Shown in pieces: positions 25,445 to 32,994 of a DNA stretch of 64,000 bases. The stretch's first letter is position 1; every line of letters starts with the position of its first letter. The position numbers and the translations under genes were made by a program. The stretch is taken from contig NZ_LQWV01000001.1 of assembly GCF_001553855.1 (NCBI RefSeq), positions 186,001 through 250,000 of the forward strand, in the 5' to 3' direction. Below the pieces are notes generated by a model. The model did no database searches. It had not been told where the DNA came from and was given only the letters and a program-made list of their open reading frames with translations. Origin of the DNA: Streptococcus gordonii (GTDB lineage Bacteria; Bacillota; Bacilli; Lactobacillales; Streptococcaceae).

Positions 25445-25877
25445 AATAACGCTTAGATAGGAGAAAGCGCAAGAGATAGTAAAGTCCCAAAACCAGGATA
25501 ATGGTCACGGTCAGAAACTGATTGAGACTTAAGATGATTGGGAAAATCATGGACAGAACACTCAAGCACGCTACCAGTAGCAAAAGGATATTAAAAAGTA
25601 GAGTGCGAGTCTTTTCGTCAATCATGCGATTGCGCTCATCAGTCACCTGAATGTAGAGCTTCTCAAAATTTTCCTCCCGTCTTAGGGCAAGATTATACCG
25701 AATAGTCATCAAAGAAAGCCCCAGCAGGATGCCGACCATGACTCCTTCCTGCCGATCATTCAGAGAATGAAAGTGGCTCCAGGCCAATCCTACCAAGATG
25801 ATAAAGGTTAAGATACGTCCCACGATAACTTTCTTTTGAAGTTTTTTTCGAAATTCTTGTTTAGTTAATGTTTCCAT
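25443..25877 (-). CDS. Unrecognised four-helix membrane protein in the XRE operon
   Basis: A 144-residue protein with four hydrophobic segments (about 18-33, 45-62, 90-112 and 118-137) and basic loops; no motif was recognised. AGGAGG precedes the ATG. It follows the XRE regulator and a 54-residue membrane protein in one operon. XRE plus small membrane proteins is a recurrent streptococcal arrangement of unknown purpose. A membrane-stress or toxin-neutralising role is possible but unsupported. Confidence 0.75.
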   Translation of the reverse strand: METLTKQEFRKKLQKKVIVGRILTFIILVGLAWSHFHSLNDRQEGVMVGILLGLSLMTIRYNLALRREENFEKLYIQVTDERNRMIDEKTRTLLFNILLLLVACLSVLSMIFPIILSLNQFLTVTIILVLGLYYLLRFLLSKRY

Positions 25878-25886
25878 GTCGGCCTC

Positions 25887-26051
25887 CTATTTTTCATACG
25901 CTTGAAAAATTTTCAAGATCAGCACAATCAAGATCATTCCCACAATAGGCAGGATTTCCTTAGGAATAAAATCGAACTGTAAATGAAGAAAGATCAAGAC
26001 AAGGACTACTAAGAAACCTAGTCCCCATTTGAGCATATAAGTCCATTTCAT
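25887..26051 (-). CDS. 54-residue membrane protein
   Basis: A short gene starting at ATG 26051, which overlaps the XRE stop (ATGA) and follows GGAGGATGAATC as ribosome site, and ending at TAG 25887-25889. The product begins MKWTYMLKWGLGFLVV and has two hydrophobic stretches (about 10-24 and 32-48) separated by FDFIPKEI, ending in QAYEK. The ribosome site, coupling to XRE and tight spacing (9 bases) to the next gene make it a real gene. The family is not recognised. Confidence 0.75.
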   Translation of the reverse strand: MKWTYMLKWGLGFLVVLVLIFLHLQFDFIPKEILPIVGMILIVLILKIFQAYEK

Positions 26052-26251
26052 GATTCATCCTCCTCAAAGAGAAACACTTCTTCAATCCTTAAATTAAAAA
26101 AGGATGCAATTTTATGAGCCAAAAGGAGCGAAGCATTGTAGCGGCCTTTTTCCAAAGAAATAATTGTTTGTCTCGTGACCTCTAGCTTCTCAGCCAGTTC
26201 TTCCTGGCTGAGATTTTTTCTTTTTCGTAATTCTTGAATTCGATTTTCCAA
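26048..26251 (-). CDS. XRE-family regulator
   Basis: A 67-residue Cro/C1-type DNA-binding protein that is essentially only the helix-turn-helix (IQELRKRKNLSQEELAEKLEVTRQTIISLEKGRYNASLLLAHKIA), ending in an acidic tail. Such small proteins usually act as dimeric autorepressors. First gene of a three-gene operon; a GTAAA-N6-TTTAC dyad at 26272-26287 lies between promoter and start and is a likely operator. Confidence 0.9.
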   Translation of the reverse strand: MENRIQELRKRKNLSQEELAEKLEVTRQTIISLEKGRYNASLLLAHKIASFFNLRIEEVFLFEEDES

Positions 26252-26271
26252 GGCTGCCTCCTTTCCATAAT

Positions 26272-26287
26272 GTAAAACAAACTTTAC
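26272..26287. promoter_or_regulatory. Candidate XRE operator
   Basis: GTAAA-ACAAAC-TTTAC, a perfect 5-base inverted repeat in the leader of the XRE gene; GTAAAG also occurs within the promoter spacer at 26311-26316. Confidence 0.45.
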
Positions 26288-26298
26288 TTTTCAAATAT

Positions 26299-26327
26299 AG
26301 TATAGTCTCCTTTACATCTTTTGTCAA
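26299..26327 (-). promoter_or_regulatory. Promoter of the XRE operon
   Basis: Minus strand TTGACA (26322-26327), 17-base spacer, TATACT (26299-26304): near-consensus. Confidence 0.85.
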
Positions 26328-26356
26328 GAAGAAAGCGGCAAAAAAGACTAAAATGT

Positions 26357-26488
26357 TTAAAGTTTCAGTCCTTTTTGTTTGACTCTAATTCGTTTAATGT
26401 TGTAGTAATTAATATAGTCTACAAAAGCTGTTCCATTTGGTTAGGTGACTTAAGTCTATTCATAACCATAAAACTTTTCGGATTTCAT
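26357..26488 (-). mobile_element. Relic of an IS3-family (IS150-type) transposase C-terminus
   Basis: One minus-strand frame reads MKSEKFYGYE, then stops, then DYINYYNIKRIRVKQKGL up to a stop at 26357. This matches the C-terminal region of IS3-family OrfB transposases (MKSEMFYGYE...YIDYYNNKRI...KLKGLSP), with three internal stop codons and a shortened middle. It is a dead fragment downstream of the alpha-galactosidase gene and marks an old insertion at this cassette border. Confidence 0.75.
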
Positions 26489-26496
26489 AATAAAAT

Positions 26497-26534
26497 ACCC
26501 CAAAGTTAGGTTTTTTCTGTCTAACTTTTGGGGT
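26497..26534 (-). terminator. IS-end hairpin acting as terminator of the sugar operon
   Basis: Minus strand ACCCCAAAAGTTAG (from 26534) pairs with CTAACTTTGGGGT (to 26497) around AACAGAAAAAAC and is followed by ATTTTATT. The arms look like IS3-family terminal sequence (TGACCCCAAAAGTTAGACA occurs intact at 32590-32608). It lies 28 bases after the GH36 stop. Confidence 0.7.
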
Positions 26535-26561
26535 GCAGAGTATAGGTTTGTCCATTTACGG

Positions 26562-28772
26562 TCATTTCCCCTTCGGTAAATCTTCTACCTTAACAAAGTC
26601 AATGCGTCGGCTATCAAAGTCTTTTTGGTTAAAAATGGGGTGGATATAGAATCCCACTTCAGCTAATTCGTCTCCGTAATAGCATTGCTCTGTTTGTTGG
26701 CAATAGTAGAGACTGCTTGCTTCTAAGCCCTTAACTTTTAAAATTTGTAGAGCTGGAGCCGCATGACTAAGGACCGTTGTATAAATCACCATAGCCTGAT
26801 TTTTGTCTTGTGATACCAACTGCCAAGCACAAGCATTGGTCTCAAAAGGACTAGTCAATCGTGTAAAGGTTCCATACTGAAGGAGCTGACGATTCTTCTT
26901 ATAGAAGGCAATTTGGTCTTTAATGATTGCTTTTTCTTCTGAACTTAACTGTCTTGGATCTAATTCATATCCAAAGGCTCCTGTCATGGCAATATTAAAG
27001 CGAGTCTCCATGCTGGTTATACGCCCATTTTGATGATTAGGTACAGCAGACACATGGGCGCCCATGCTAGAAACTGGGTATGCCAAGCTAGTACCGTATT
27101 GAATTTTTAGGCGAGCAATAGCATCACTATTGTCACTAGTCCAAATTTGCGGCATATAGTGGAGTATGCCCATATCAAAACGGCCACCGCCACCAGAACA
27201 GCCCTCAAAGAGGATATGAGGAAAGACTCTTAGCAAATGTTCGAAAATCCGGTAAAGATTTAACACATATCGATGAGCCACCTCGCCATGATTGCTAATA
27301 TTTCCAGTCGCATAAATATCACTGAGATAACGGTTCATATCCCACTTGACATAGGAAATATCCACTGTCCTTAAAATAGTTGACAAGGTTTCAATCACAT
27401 AATCGGTGACATCATCACGACTAAGGTTTAGGACAAATTGGGAACGACTAGTCGCAGCCTCATACCCTGGATGATGAAGGTACCAATCAGGGTGAGCTTC
27501 AAAAAGTTGACTAGACCGTGAAATCATTTCAGGTTCGAACCACAAACCAAAGTCTAAATTCTTACTCTTAGCATAGGTAGCTAGGGCCTGCAAGCCACCC
27601 TGTAGCTTGTCCTCATTGACAAACCAATCTCCTAAAGAAGTTTGGTCGTCTTCTCGCTGTCCAAACCAGCCATCATCAAGGACAAAGAGCTCCATCCCCA
27701 GTTGACTAGCCTCATCCATCAAGCCTTTGATGCTATCTGTGTCAAAATCAAAATATGTGGCTTCCCAGTTATTGATAAGAATAGGACGTTCCTTATCCTT
27801 CCATGCCCCTCGTGTCAAATGCTTATGTACTACTGTATGGAAGATCTGGGACATCCTGTTAAGGCCTTGGTCTGAATAAACCATTACAACTTCAGGAGTG
27901 GTAAAAGACTCTCCTGCAGACAAATGCCAAACAAAGTCATAACCATTAATCCCCATAGTCAAGCGGACTTGCTGGTATTGGTCTACTTCGATGGTTTCTT
28001 CGTGATTACCTGAATAGACTAAAGCAAAACCATAGGCCTGCCCCTGATTCTCAGTCGTATCATTCTTAACCAAGGCAACAAAGGGATTTTCCTGATGGCT
28101 ACTGGTTCCACGCTTACTGTCAAAGGTATGTATCCCTCGAACGAGAGGGTCCCTCTGCAATTGACGTTCATTACCCCAAGCACCTGGTAGATGGATAGAT
28201 TCCCATTTGTCCGCTGGAAAATCCAGACTAAGACTAGACAATTTGTGAATAACCACCTCATCTCTGCCCTCATTGACCACGATATGACTACGGGTAATAA
28301 CAGATAGCTGCTCAAAAATACTGTAACGTAGATGGAGAGCTAGCTGGCGATACTTATCTTTAAGGCAGATGTCCAAAGTCTCAACAGGATTTTCCTCTGA
28401 AGCAAAGGTCGCAGGAAGCCCTCCCAAGTCAGGCTTGCCCTTATAAATTTCGTAAGAATCATAGCGAAAATCAGTTTGATGAGAGCCATCCGACCCTGCT
28501 ATATCAAGGCTTGGCACCCGAAAATCACCACCACCAAAACTACTGATTTCCTGTAAAAGGGTATCTCTAGAATAGACACGTTTCTTGTCCTCCTCAAAGT
28601 TAAAGGAGAAAGAGCGCTCAAAGCGGGGATAGTGACGCCCACCGTGATAACCTGAAACAGCCTTACCATAATAAAGCTGGGCCAAAAGTCCCTTTTCCTC
28701 CACACCAATAATATAGGAAACCTGACCGTTGGTCAGATGAAAAATCTGCTTATCGGCATCAAAATAAATCAT
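26562..28772 (-). CDS. Alpha-galactosidase, GH36
   Basis: A 736-residue GH36 enzyme hydrolysing terminal alpha-1,6-galactosides such as melibiose, raffinose and stachyose. Visible motifs: ELFVLDDGWFG (about 361-371), GLWFEPEMIS (409-418), the nucleophile D478 in YVKWDMNR, CSGGGGRFD (525-533) and the acid/base D547 in WTSDNSDA. Full length for the tetrameric bacterial type; no signal peptide, so cytoplasmic. It lies 8 bases after the GH32 gene in the operon PTS EIIBC - GH32 - GH36. Likely symbol aga or rafA, but no comparison was made. Confidence 0.94.
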   Translation of the reverse strand: MIYFDADKQIFHLTNGQVSYIIGVEEKGLLAQLYYGKAVSGYHGGRHYPRFERSFSFNFEEDKKRVYSRDTLLQEISSFGGGDFRVPSLDIAGSDGSHQTDFRYDSYEIYKGKPDLGGLPATFASEENPVETLDICLKDKYRQLALHLRYSIFEQLSVITRSHIVVNEGRDEVVIHKLSSLSLDFPADKWESIHLPGAWGNERQLQRDPLVRGIHTFDSKRGTSSHQENPFVALVKNDTTENQGQAYGFALVYSGNHEETIEVDQYQQVRLTMGINGYDFVWHLSAGESFTTPEVVMVYSDQGLNRMSQIFHTVVHKHLTRGAWKDKERPILINNWEATYFDFDTDSIKGLMDEASQLGMELFVLDDGWFGQREDDQTSLGDWFVNEDKLQGGLQALATYAKSKNLDFGLWFEPEMISRSSQLFEAHPDWYLHHPGYEAATSRSQFVLNLSRDDVTDYVIETLSTILRTVDISYVKWDMNRYLSDIYATGNISNHGEVAHRYVLNLYRIFEHLLRVFPHILFEGCSGGGGRFDMGILHYMPQIWTSDNSDAIARLKIQYGTSLAYPVSSMGAHVSAVPNHQNGRITSMETRFNIAMTGAFGYELDPRQLSSEEKAIIKDQIAFYKKNRQLLQYGTFTRLTSPFETNACAWQLVSQDKNQAMVIYTTVLSHAAPALQILKVKGLEASSLYYCQQTEQCYYGDELAEVGFYIHPIFNQKDFDSRRIDFVKVEDLPKGK

Positions 28773-28780
28773 ATCAACTC

Positions 28781-30244
28781 CTAAATCATCAAGTCATAGA
28801 TCGTCATGTCGAGTTCAGCATCTGCTCCTTCAATCACTGTATAGACCTGCTCATCACCTGGGAAGATACGGCTTGAAGCTACTTCTTGCCCACCATTCAC
28901 AAAAATCTCTAGGGATGAGCGATCCAGATAAATATCCAAATCAAGTTGCTGACCCAAATCCTCCAAAAGCACGCGCTGGCTGCCATACTCCTCTGCTAGA
29001 GGAGCACCTGCCTGGCTACGGTCTAAAATTATCTCTTTTCTATCGTAATCTAAGATCAATTTGGTTCCCAAACGACCATCTTGACTGGCTGTAAGTTTAA
29101 TCACCACTTGCCCTCTTTCTTCCGCCTTGGTCACTGAAAACTGAAGATTGGTTTTAAAACCAGTCATGAATACCTTGCCCTCTGAAGCATTAATATTTTT
29201 AGACAATATTTCTTTACGATAATTGTCCAATTCCGGCAAAGGTTTTTGAATCAACTTGTCCCCATCTAAGAAAAGCTCACGTGGCATAGTCAAGCAACCA
29301 CAATAAGCATAGTCTTCTGTTGGGTAGTTAATATCTGGTAGACCCATCCAAGAAAAGAGAATTGTACGACCTCCAGCCTGCATGACATGGGCTGCATAAA
29401 AATCAAAGCCACGATCAAGCTCCACAAAATTTTTCTGATCGGTCAGACGCAAATTTTCCTTATCTATGTGATTCCCCACCACATAACCCGTCTGATAGAT
29501 ATTGTGGTAATAATTCCCCTCTGGTGCTAGTCCTTGAGGGGAAAAGAGGAGAATCCCCTTATCATCCATTTCAAAATAGTTAGGACACTCCCACATATAA
29601 CCAAAATCCTGGTAAGGAGTCCCCACTTCACCTAGAATAGACCAGTCAAAGCCATCAAGTGAGTGCATGACCAGACTTGTACCAGTTTTGTCTTGACGTT
29701 GGGCACCAATAACCGCATAATAATGACCATCTTTCTTCCATAGTTTTGGATCCCGGAAATGGTCCGTGTAGCCTTCTGGGTAACCGATAATAGCTGGTGG
29801 TGTCACCTTGGAGAGATGACCTGCCTTATCCATGAGTGCCACAACTTGATAAGGGATTCGCTCGTTATTGGCATCACGAGTATTACCAGTATAAAAGATA
29901 CGCATGACATCACCGTCAGCGATGGCTGATCCTGAGTAGGCTCCATGGGTTTCATAGACAGTATCTGTCTGCAAGCCCACTCCTGCATCTTCCCAAGTAA
30001 TCATGTCATATGACACCAGATGATACCAGCCTTGAAACCAGCTGTCCTCGCTATAAGCGAGAGGGCTCCATTGATGAAAGAGATGATATTTCCCATCAAA
30101 GAAACAAACACCATTAGGATCGTTAACATAGCCCATGTCACCTTCCACATGGAAGCTTTGACGATAAGGGCACACTGCCACACAATCAGCCAATGATGCT
30201 GTTAATTGAGAAGGAATATCACGGTATTGATGATATTTCTTCAT
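28781..30244 (-). CDS. GH32 beta-fructosidase (sucrose-6-phosphate hydrolase-like)
   Basis: A 487-residue GH32 enzyme with the nucleophile D42 in YVNDPNG, transition-state stabiliser D165 in FRDPK and acid/base E219 in WECPN, then a C-terminal beta-sandwich (LDIYLDRSSLEIFVNGG). It is cytoplasmic (no signal peptide), so it should act on sucrose or a fructosyl-oligosaccharide, or its 6-phosphate, delivered by the PTS EIIBC encoded 6 bases upstream. Coupling with GH36 suggests a raffinose-type trisaccharide as substrate (inference). Confidence 0.92.
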   Translation of the reverse strand: MKKYHQYRDIPSQLTASLADCVAVCPYRQSFHVEGDMGYVNDPNGVCFFDGKYHLFHQWSPLAYSEDSWFQGWYHLVSYDMITWEDAGVGLQTDTVYETHGAYSGSAIADGDVMRIFYTGNTRDANNERIPYQVVALMDKAGHLSKVTPPAIIGYPEGYTDHFRDPKLWKKDGHYYAVIGAQRQDKTGTSLVMHSLDGFDWSILGEVGTPYQDFGYMWECPNYFEMDDKGILLFSPQGLAPEGNYYHNIYQTGYVVGNHIDKENLRLTDQKNFVELDRGFDFYAAHVMQAGGRTILFSWMGLPDINYPTEDYAYCGCLTMPRELFLDGDKLIQKPLPELDNYRKEILSKNINASEGKVFMTGFKTNLQFSVTKAEERGQVVIKLTASQDGRLGTKLILDYDRKEIILDRSQAGAPLAEEYGSQRVLLEDLGQQLDLDIYLDRSSLEIFVNGGQEVASSRIFPGDEQVYTVIEGADAELDMTIYDLMI

Positions 30245-30250
30245 GTGATA

Positions 30251-31663
30251 TTAATCCTTTTCTTTCCAGAATTTTGCAAAGACGACTGTTAAAATGGCAC
30301 CTGTAACAATGGCAATCAAGTGAGCAATAATGTAGTTAAGATGGCCATGATTTGCCCCATCTACGATAGTGAAACCAGGAATAGCTGTCGCACCGAAACC
30401 AACTGCGGTCAACTTAGACAGGTAAACATAACCACTTGAAATAGCGCCTGCGATACAGCCAGCAATCAATGGGTAACGGTATTTGACAGTCACACCAAAT
30501 AGAGCAGGCTCAGAAATCCCAAATAGAGTTGAAGTGAACGCTGAAACGGCCATTGATCGTTTGTTACTGTCCTTGTGATTAAGGAAGAGATACCCCAGTA
30601 CTGCACCACCTTGCCCCATCATGGCAACAGATAAGAGCGGATTGAGCAAATCACGACCTGTATCTTGTAGCAACTGAGTCTCGATAGCCCCAAAGGTATG
30701 GTGAAGACCCGTAATAACGATAATTTGTTGGATACCACCAAAAATCATATAACCAAAGATACCCAAGTGTTCAACCATCCACAATAAACCTGCTGTCAAT
30801 CCAAATCCCATAGAACGACCAACTGGACCAATAATGGTAAAGAGCAAGAATGACGAGATCAAAATGGTCAACATAGGAGATAAAACAAACTTAAGCATAT
30901 CGGGCAAAATTTTGTTAAATTTCTTATCTAGGAAGGCAACAATGTAACCAATTAGAAGGGCAATGATAATCCCGCCTTGGAAACCAACTAGCTCAACATT
31001 GAGGCCAAAGACATTGGCGATTTCTGCTTGAGCTGTTCCACCCGCTACTGCATAGGCATCTGACAAGTTTGGGTGAATCATAACAGCTCCAATAGCCAAA
31101 CCAAGGGAAGCACGTCCTCCAAAACGTTTGGTCGCTGAGTAAGCTACAATCATTGGTAAGAGCGCAAAAATTCCTGATGAAGCAATGCTTACAATACGAT
31201 TGAAACCAGCCAGACCAGGCACATACTCAACGATGGACTTGGCCCCAAAGAGGTCCTTGGTCGTTAAGAGTGATGACAATCCCATAAGAAGCGCTGCAGC
31301 CAAGATACATGGCATAATTTCAATAAAGACATCTGACAAGGCCTTCATAAAACGTTGCAAAGGATTCTGGTAATCCTGACTAGACTCATCATCAATCTTA
31401 CTATCACTATTAATACCAATATAGCTTGAAAATTCGTCATAGATATTATTGACTAGACCAGCGCCAAAGATCATCTGCAACTGGTCACCCGCTACGAAAA
31501 CCCCCTTAACTAGACGGATATTTTCCAAACCTTCCATGTCAGCTTTTTTATTATCCTTTAGGACCAAACGCAAGCGAGTGGCACAATGTGTCACGTTAGA
31601 AATATTGTCACGCCCACCAACTAATTTTTCAATTTGTTCACTGATGTCTTGATATTGAGCCAT
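30251..31663 (-). CDS. PTS EIIBC, sucrose/beta-glucoside family
   Basis: A 470-residue EIIBC: the N-terminal EIIB carries the phospho-cysteine C27 in NVTHCATRLRL, followed by a ten-helix EIIC of the sucrose-type Glc superfamily (residues about 105-465). There is no EIIA domain, so EIIA must come from another PTS protein. AGGAGG precedes the ATG. It heads the operon with GH32 and GH36 and is divergent from the AraC regulator. Substrate is inferred from the enzymes: sucrose, raffinose or a related alpha-galactoside. Confidence 0.92.
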   Translation of the reverse strand: MAQYQDISEQIEKLVGGRDNISNVTHCATRLRLVLKDNKKADMEGLENIRLVKGVFVAGDQLQMIFGAGLVNNIYDEFSSYIGINSDSKIDDESSQDYQNPLQRFMKALSDVFIEIMPCILAAALLMGLSSLLTTKDLFGAKSIVEYVPGLAGFNRIVSIASSGIFALLPMIVAYSATKRFGGRASLGLAIGAVMIHPNLSDAYAVAGGTAQAEIANVFGLNVELVGFQGGIIIALLIGYIVAFLDKKFNKILPDMLKFVLSPMLTILISSFLLFTIIGPVGRSMGFGLTAGLLWMVEHLGIFGYMIFGGIQQIIVITGLHHTFGAIETQLLQDTGRDLLNPLLSVAMMGQGGAVLGYLFLNHKDSNKRSMAVSAFTSTLFGISEPALFGVTVKYRYPLIAGCIAGAISSGYVYLSKLTAVGFGATAIPGFTIVDGANHGHLNYIIAHLIAIVTGAILTVVFAKFWKEKD

Positions 31664-31687
31664 CTGAACAACCTCCTTGTTTGTTTT

Positions 31688-31719
31688 ACTTAGTTATAGT
31701 TTACCCTTTCACTTAGTTA
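31688..31719. promoter_or_regulatory. Direct repeats in the EIIBC/araC intergenic region
   Basis: ACTTAGTTA occurs at 31688-31696 and 31711-31719, 23 bases apart (about two helical turns), between the divergent genes. AraC-type activators commonly bind such spaced direct repeats, so this is the probable site of the adjacent regulator. Confidence 0.6.
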
Positions 31720-31769
31720 AAATAAATGGTAAAATGTAGACAAGATCAGTCGATTTGTAGGAAGATTTT

Positions 31770-32582
31770 ATGAATTTTTTATTTAACAATACCAATACCA
31801 ATCCCTATCTAAGTGTGTATACAGTTGGTTATGAAGAAACCCAACCCTCCCACAGTTATGGCCCTGCTGTTCGAAGTGGTTATATGTTGCATTATATCTA
31901 CAAGGGCAGAGGTACCTTTACCTGTCAAGGTAAGATTTACAGCCTAAAGGCAGGCGACTTTTTCTTTATCTCACCTCAAGCTACTATCCAATACCAGGCC
32001 CACGAAACAGATCCCTGGGCCTACTACTGGTTTGGCTTTCGTGGAGATTTAGCCCAACACTACCTCAAAGATACCGCCATTTCTAGCAACAATCCTGTCT
32101 TTTCTAATAATGACCCCATCAAGAGTCTCATGAACAAGCTAATTGAAATTTCTCTAATTTCTGAAAGTAATGACATCATGCTCAATGCTTGTCTTTTGGA
32201 AATCCTCAACCAACTCAATTCAGACTTTCCTTCCCAAAACAAAAAGGTGGCCCAAGCTACCCATAACCTCATCGTTGCCAAAGCTATTAGCTTTATGACC
32301 AATAACTACGAAACCAATATCCGTATAACTGACATCGCCAATCACCTTGCTATCGACCGCACCTATCTCCATCGCCTCTTTGTACAGGAAATCGGGCAAG
32401 CTCCCAAAACCTTTCTCACCAATATTCGCCTTCGTAAAGCCAAAGAACTCCTCAGAAGTACCAAACTCCCCATCAAAAATATCGCCTACTCAATCGGTTT
32501 TGAAGATAGCGGTAATTTTTCCAAACTTTTCAAGCACGAATTTGGCATGAGTCCTGGGGATTTTAGGAAAAAATTGACTTAA
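31770..32582 (+). CDS. AraC-family regulator of the sugar cassette
   Basis: A 270-residue regulator with an N-terminal cupin sugar-binding domain (YIYKGRGTFTCQGKIYSLKAGDFFFISP, about 48-77) and a C-terminal double helix-turn-helix (about 170-268: ITDIANHLAIDRTYLHRLF, then LPIKNIAYSIGFEDSGNFSKLFKHEFGMSP). It resembles MsmR/RafR-type activators of alpha-galactoside operons. It is divergent from the EIIBC-GH32-GH36 operon across 106 bases containing direct repeats, and is closed by an IS-derived hairpin terminator. Confidence 0.92.
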   Translation: MNFLFNNTNTNPYLSVYTVGYEETQPSHSYGPAVRSGYMLHYIYKGRGTFTCQGKIYSLKAGDFFFISPQATIQYQAHETDPWAYYWFGFRGDLAQHYLKDTAISSNNPVFSNNDPIKSLMNKLIEISLISESNDIMLNACLLEILNQLNSDFPSQNKKVAQATHNLIVAKAISFMTNNYETNIRITDIANHLAIDRTYLHRLFVQEIGQAPKTFLTNIRLRKAKELLRSTKLPIKNIAYSIGFEDSGNFSKLFKHEFGMSPGDFRKKLT

Positions 32583-32589
32583 TATATAC

Positions 32590-32608
32590 TGACCCCAAAA
32601 GTTAGACA
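32590..32608. mobile_element. IS3-type terminal sequence at the right border of the sugar cassette
   Basis: TGACCCCAAAAGTTAGACA starts 8 bases after the araC stop. The inverted form TGTCTAACTTTTGGGGT occurs at 26518-26534, on the other side of the cassette. I associate this sequence with ends of streptococcal IS3-family elements; no transposase is visible here. Confidence 0.6.
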
Positions 32609-32620
32609 ATTTATTTAAGC

Positions 32621-32663
32621 AAAGGATTTAGTTCTGTATTGTACAGGACTAAGTCCTTTTCTA
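32621..32663 (+). terminator. 18-bp hairpin terminator after araC
   Basis: AAAGGATTTAGTTCTGTA (32621-32638) pairs along its full 18 bases (two G-U pairs) with TACAGGACTAAGTCCTTT (32642-32659) around a 3-base loop, followed by TTCT. It is adjacent to the IS-like end and probably came with it. Confidence 0.7.
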
Positions 32664-32699
32664 CCATTTGTCAAGTATATCAAGGTATTTGGTGAAAAA

Positions 32700-32777
32700 T
32701 AGTTTGAGTTCCATAGTCAAACTAAGGGAATTGTCTTTTTTTGAACTAAAGTTTAGTGTAAAAAGTGTACACTAAAC
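32700..32777. repeat. Two dyads in the intergenic relic region
   Basis: TAGTTTGA/TCAAACTA (32700-32724) and GTTTAGTGTA/TACACTAAAC (32751-32777) are perfect inverted repeats in the 412-base gene-free stretch 32583-32994. They sit beside the IS-end relic and may be remains of a mobile or repeat element. I see no reading frame in the stretch. Confidence 0.45.
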
Positions 32778-32910
32778 CAATACCTCATCTGGTGATTTTT
32801 TGATAAGGCGTTACAATAATATGTCATAAACAATTTTACCGATTTTGGGTAGAAGTATAATCGTAAAGTTTGTTATGCGTTATAAGGTAATACATTGTTC
32901 TAACATAACG

Positions 32911-32955
32911 AAAAAGTAGTGAGTACTTTCTCCCGTCGGAGATTTCCTCACTACT
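32911..32955 (-). terminator. Terminator of the ABC / two-component operon
   Basis: Minus strand AGTAGTGAG...CTCACTACT with an inner ATCTCC/GGGAGA stem and a T-run, 40 bases after the kinase stop. Confidence 0.8.
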
Positions 32956-32994
32956 AATCTTAGTATGTTTTAGTATCTTTATTAACTTCCTTTG

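Noticed and set aside
28873..30183. Short open frames overlapping the GH32 gene on both strands
   Set aside because: No ribosome sites and no recognisable protein features; the GH32 frame has all catalytic motifs.
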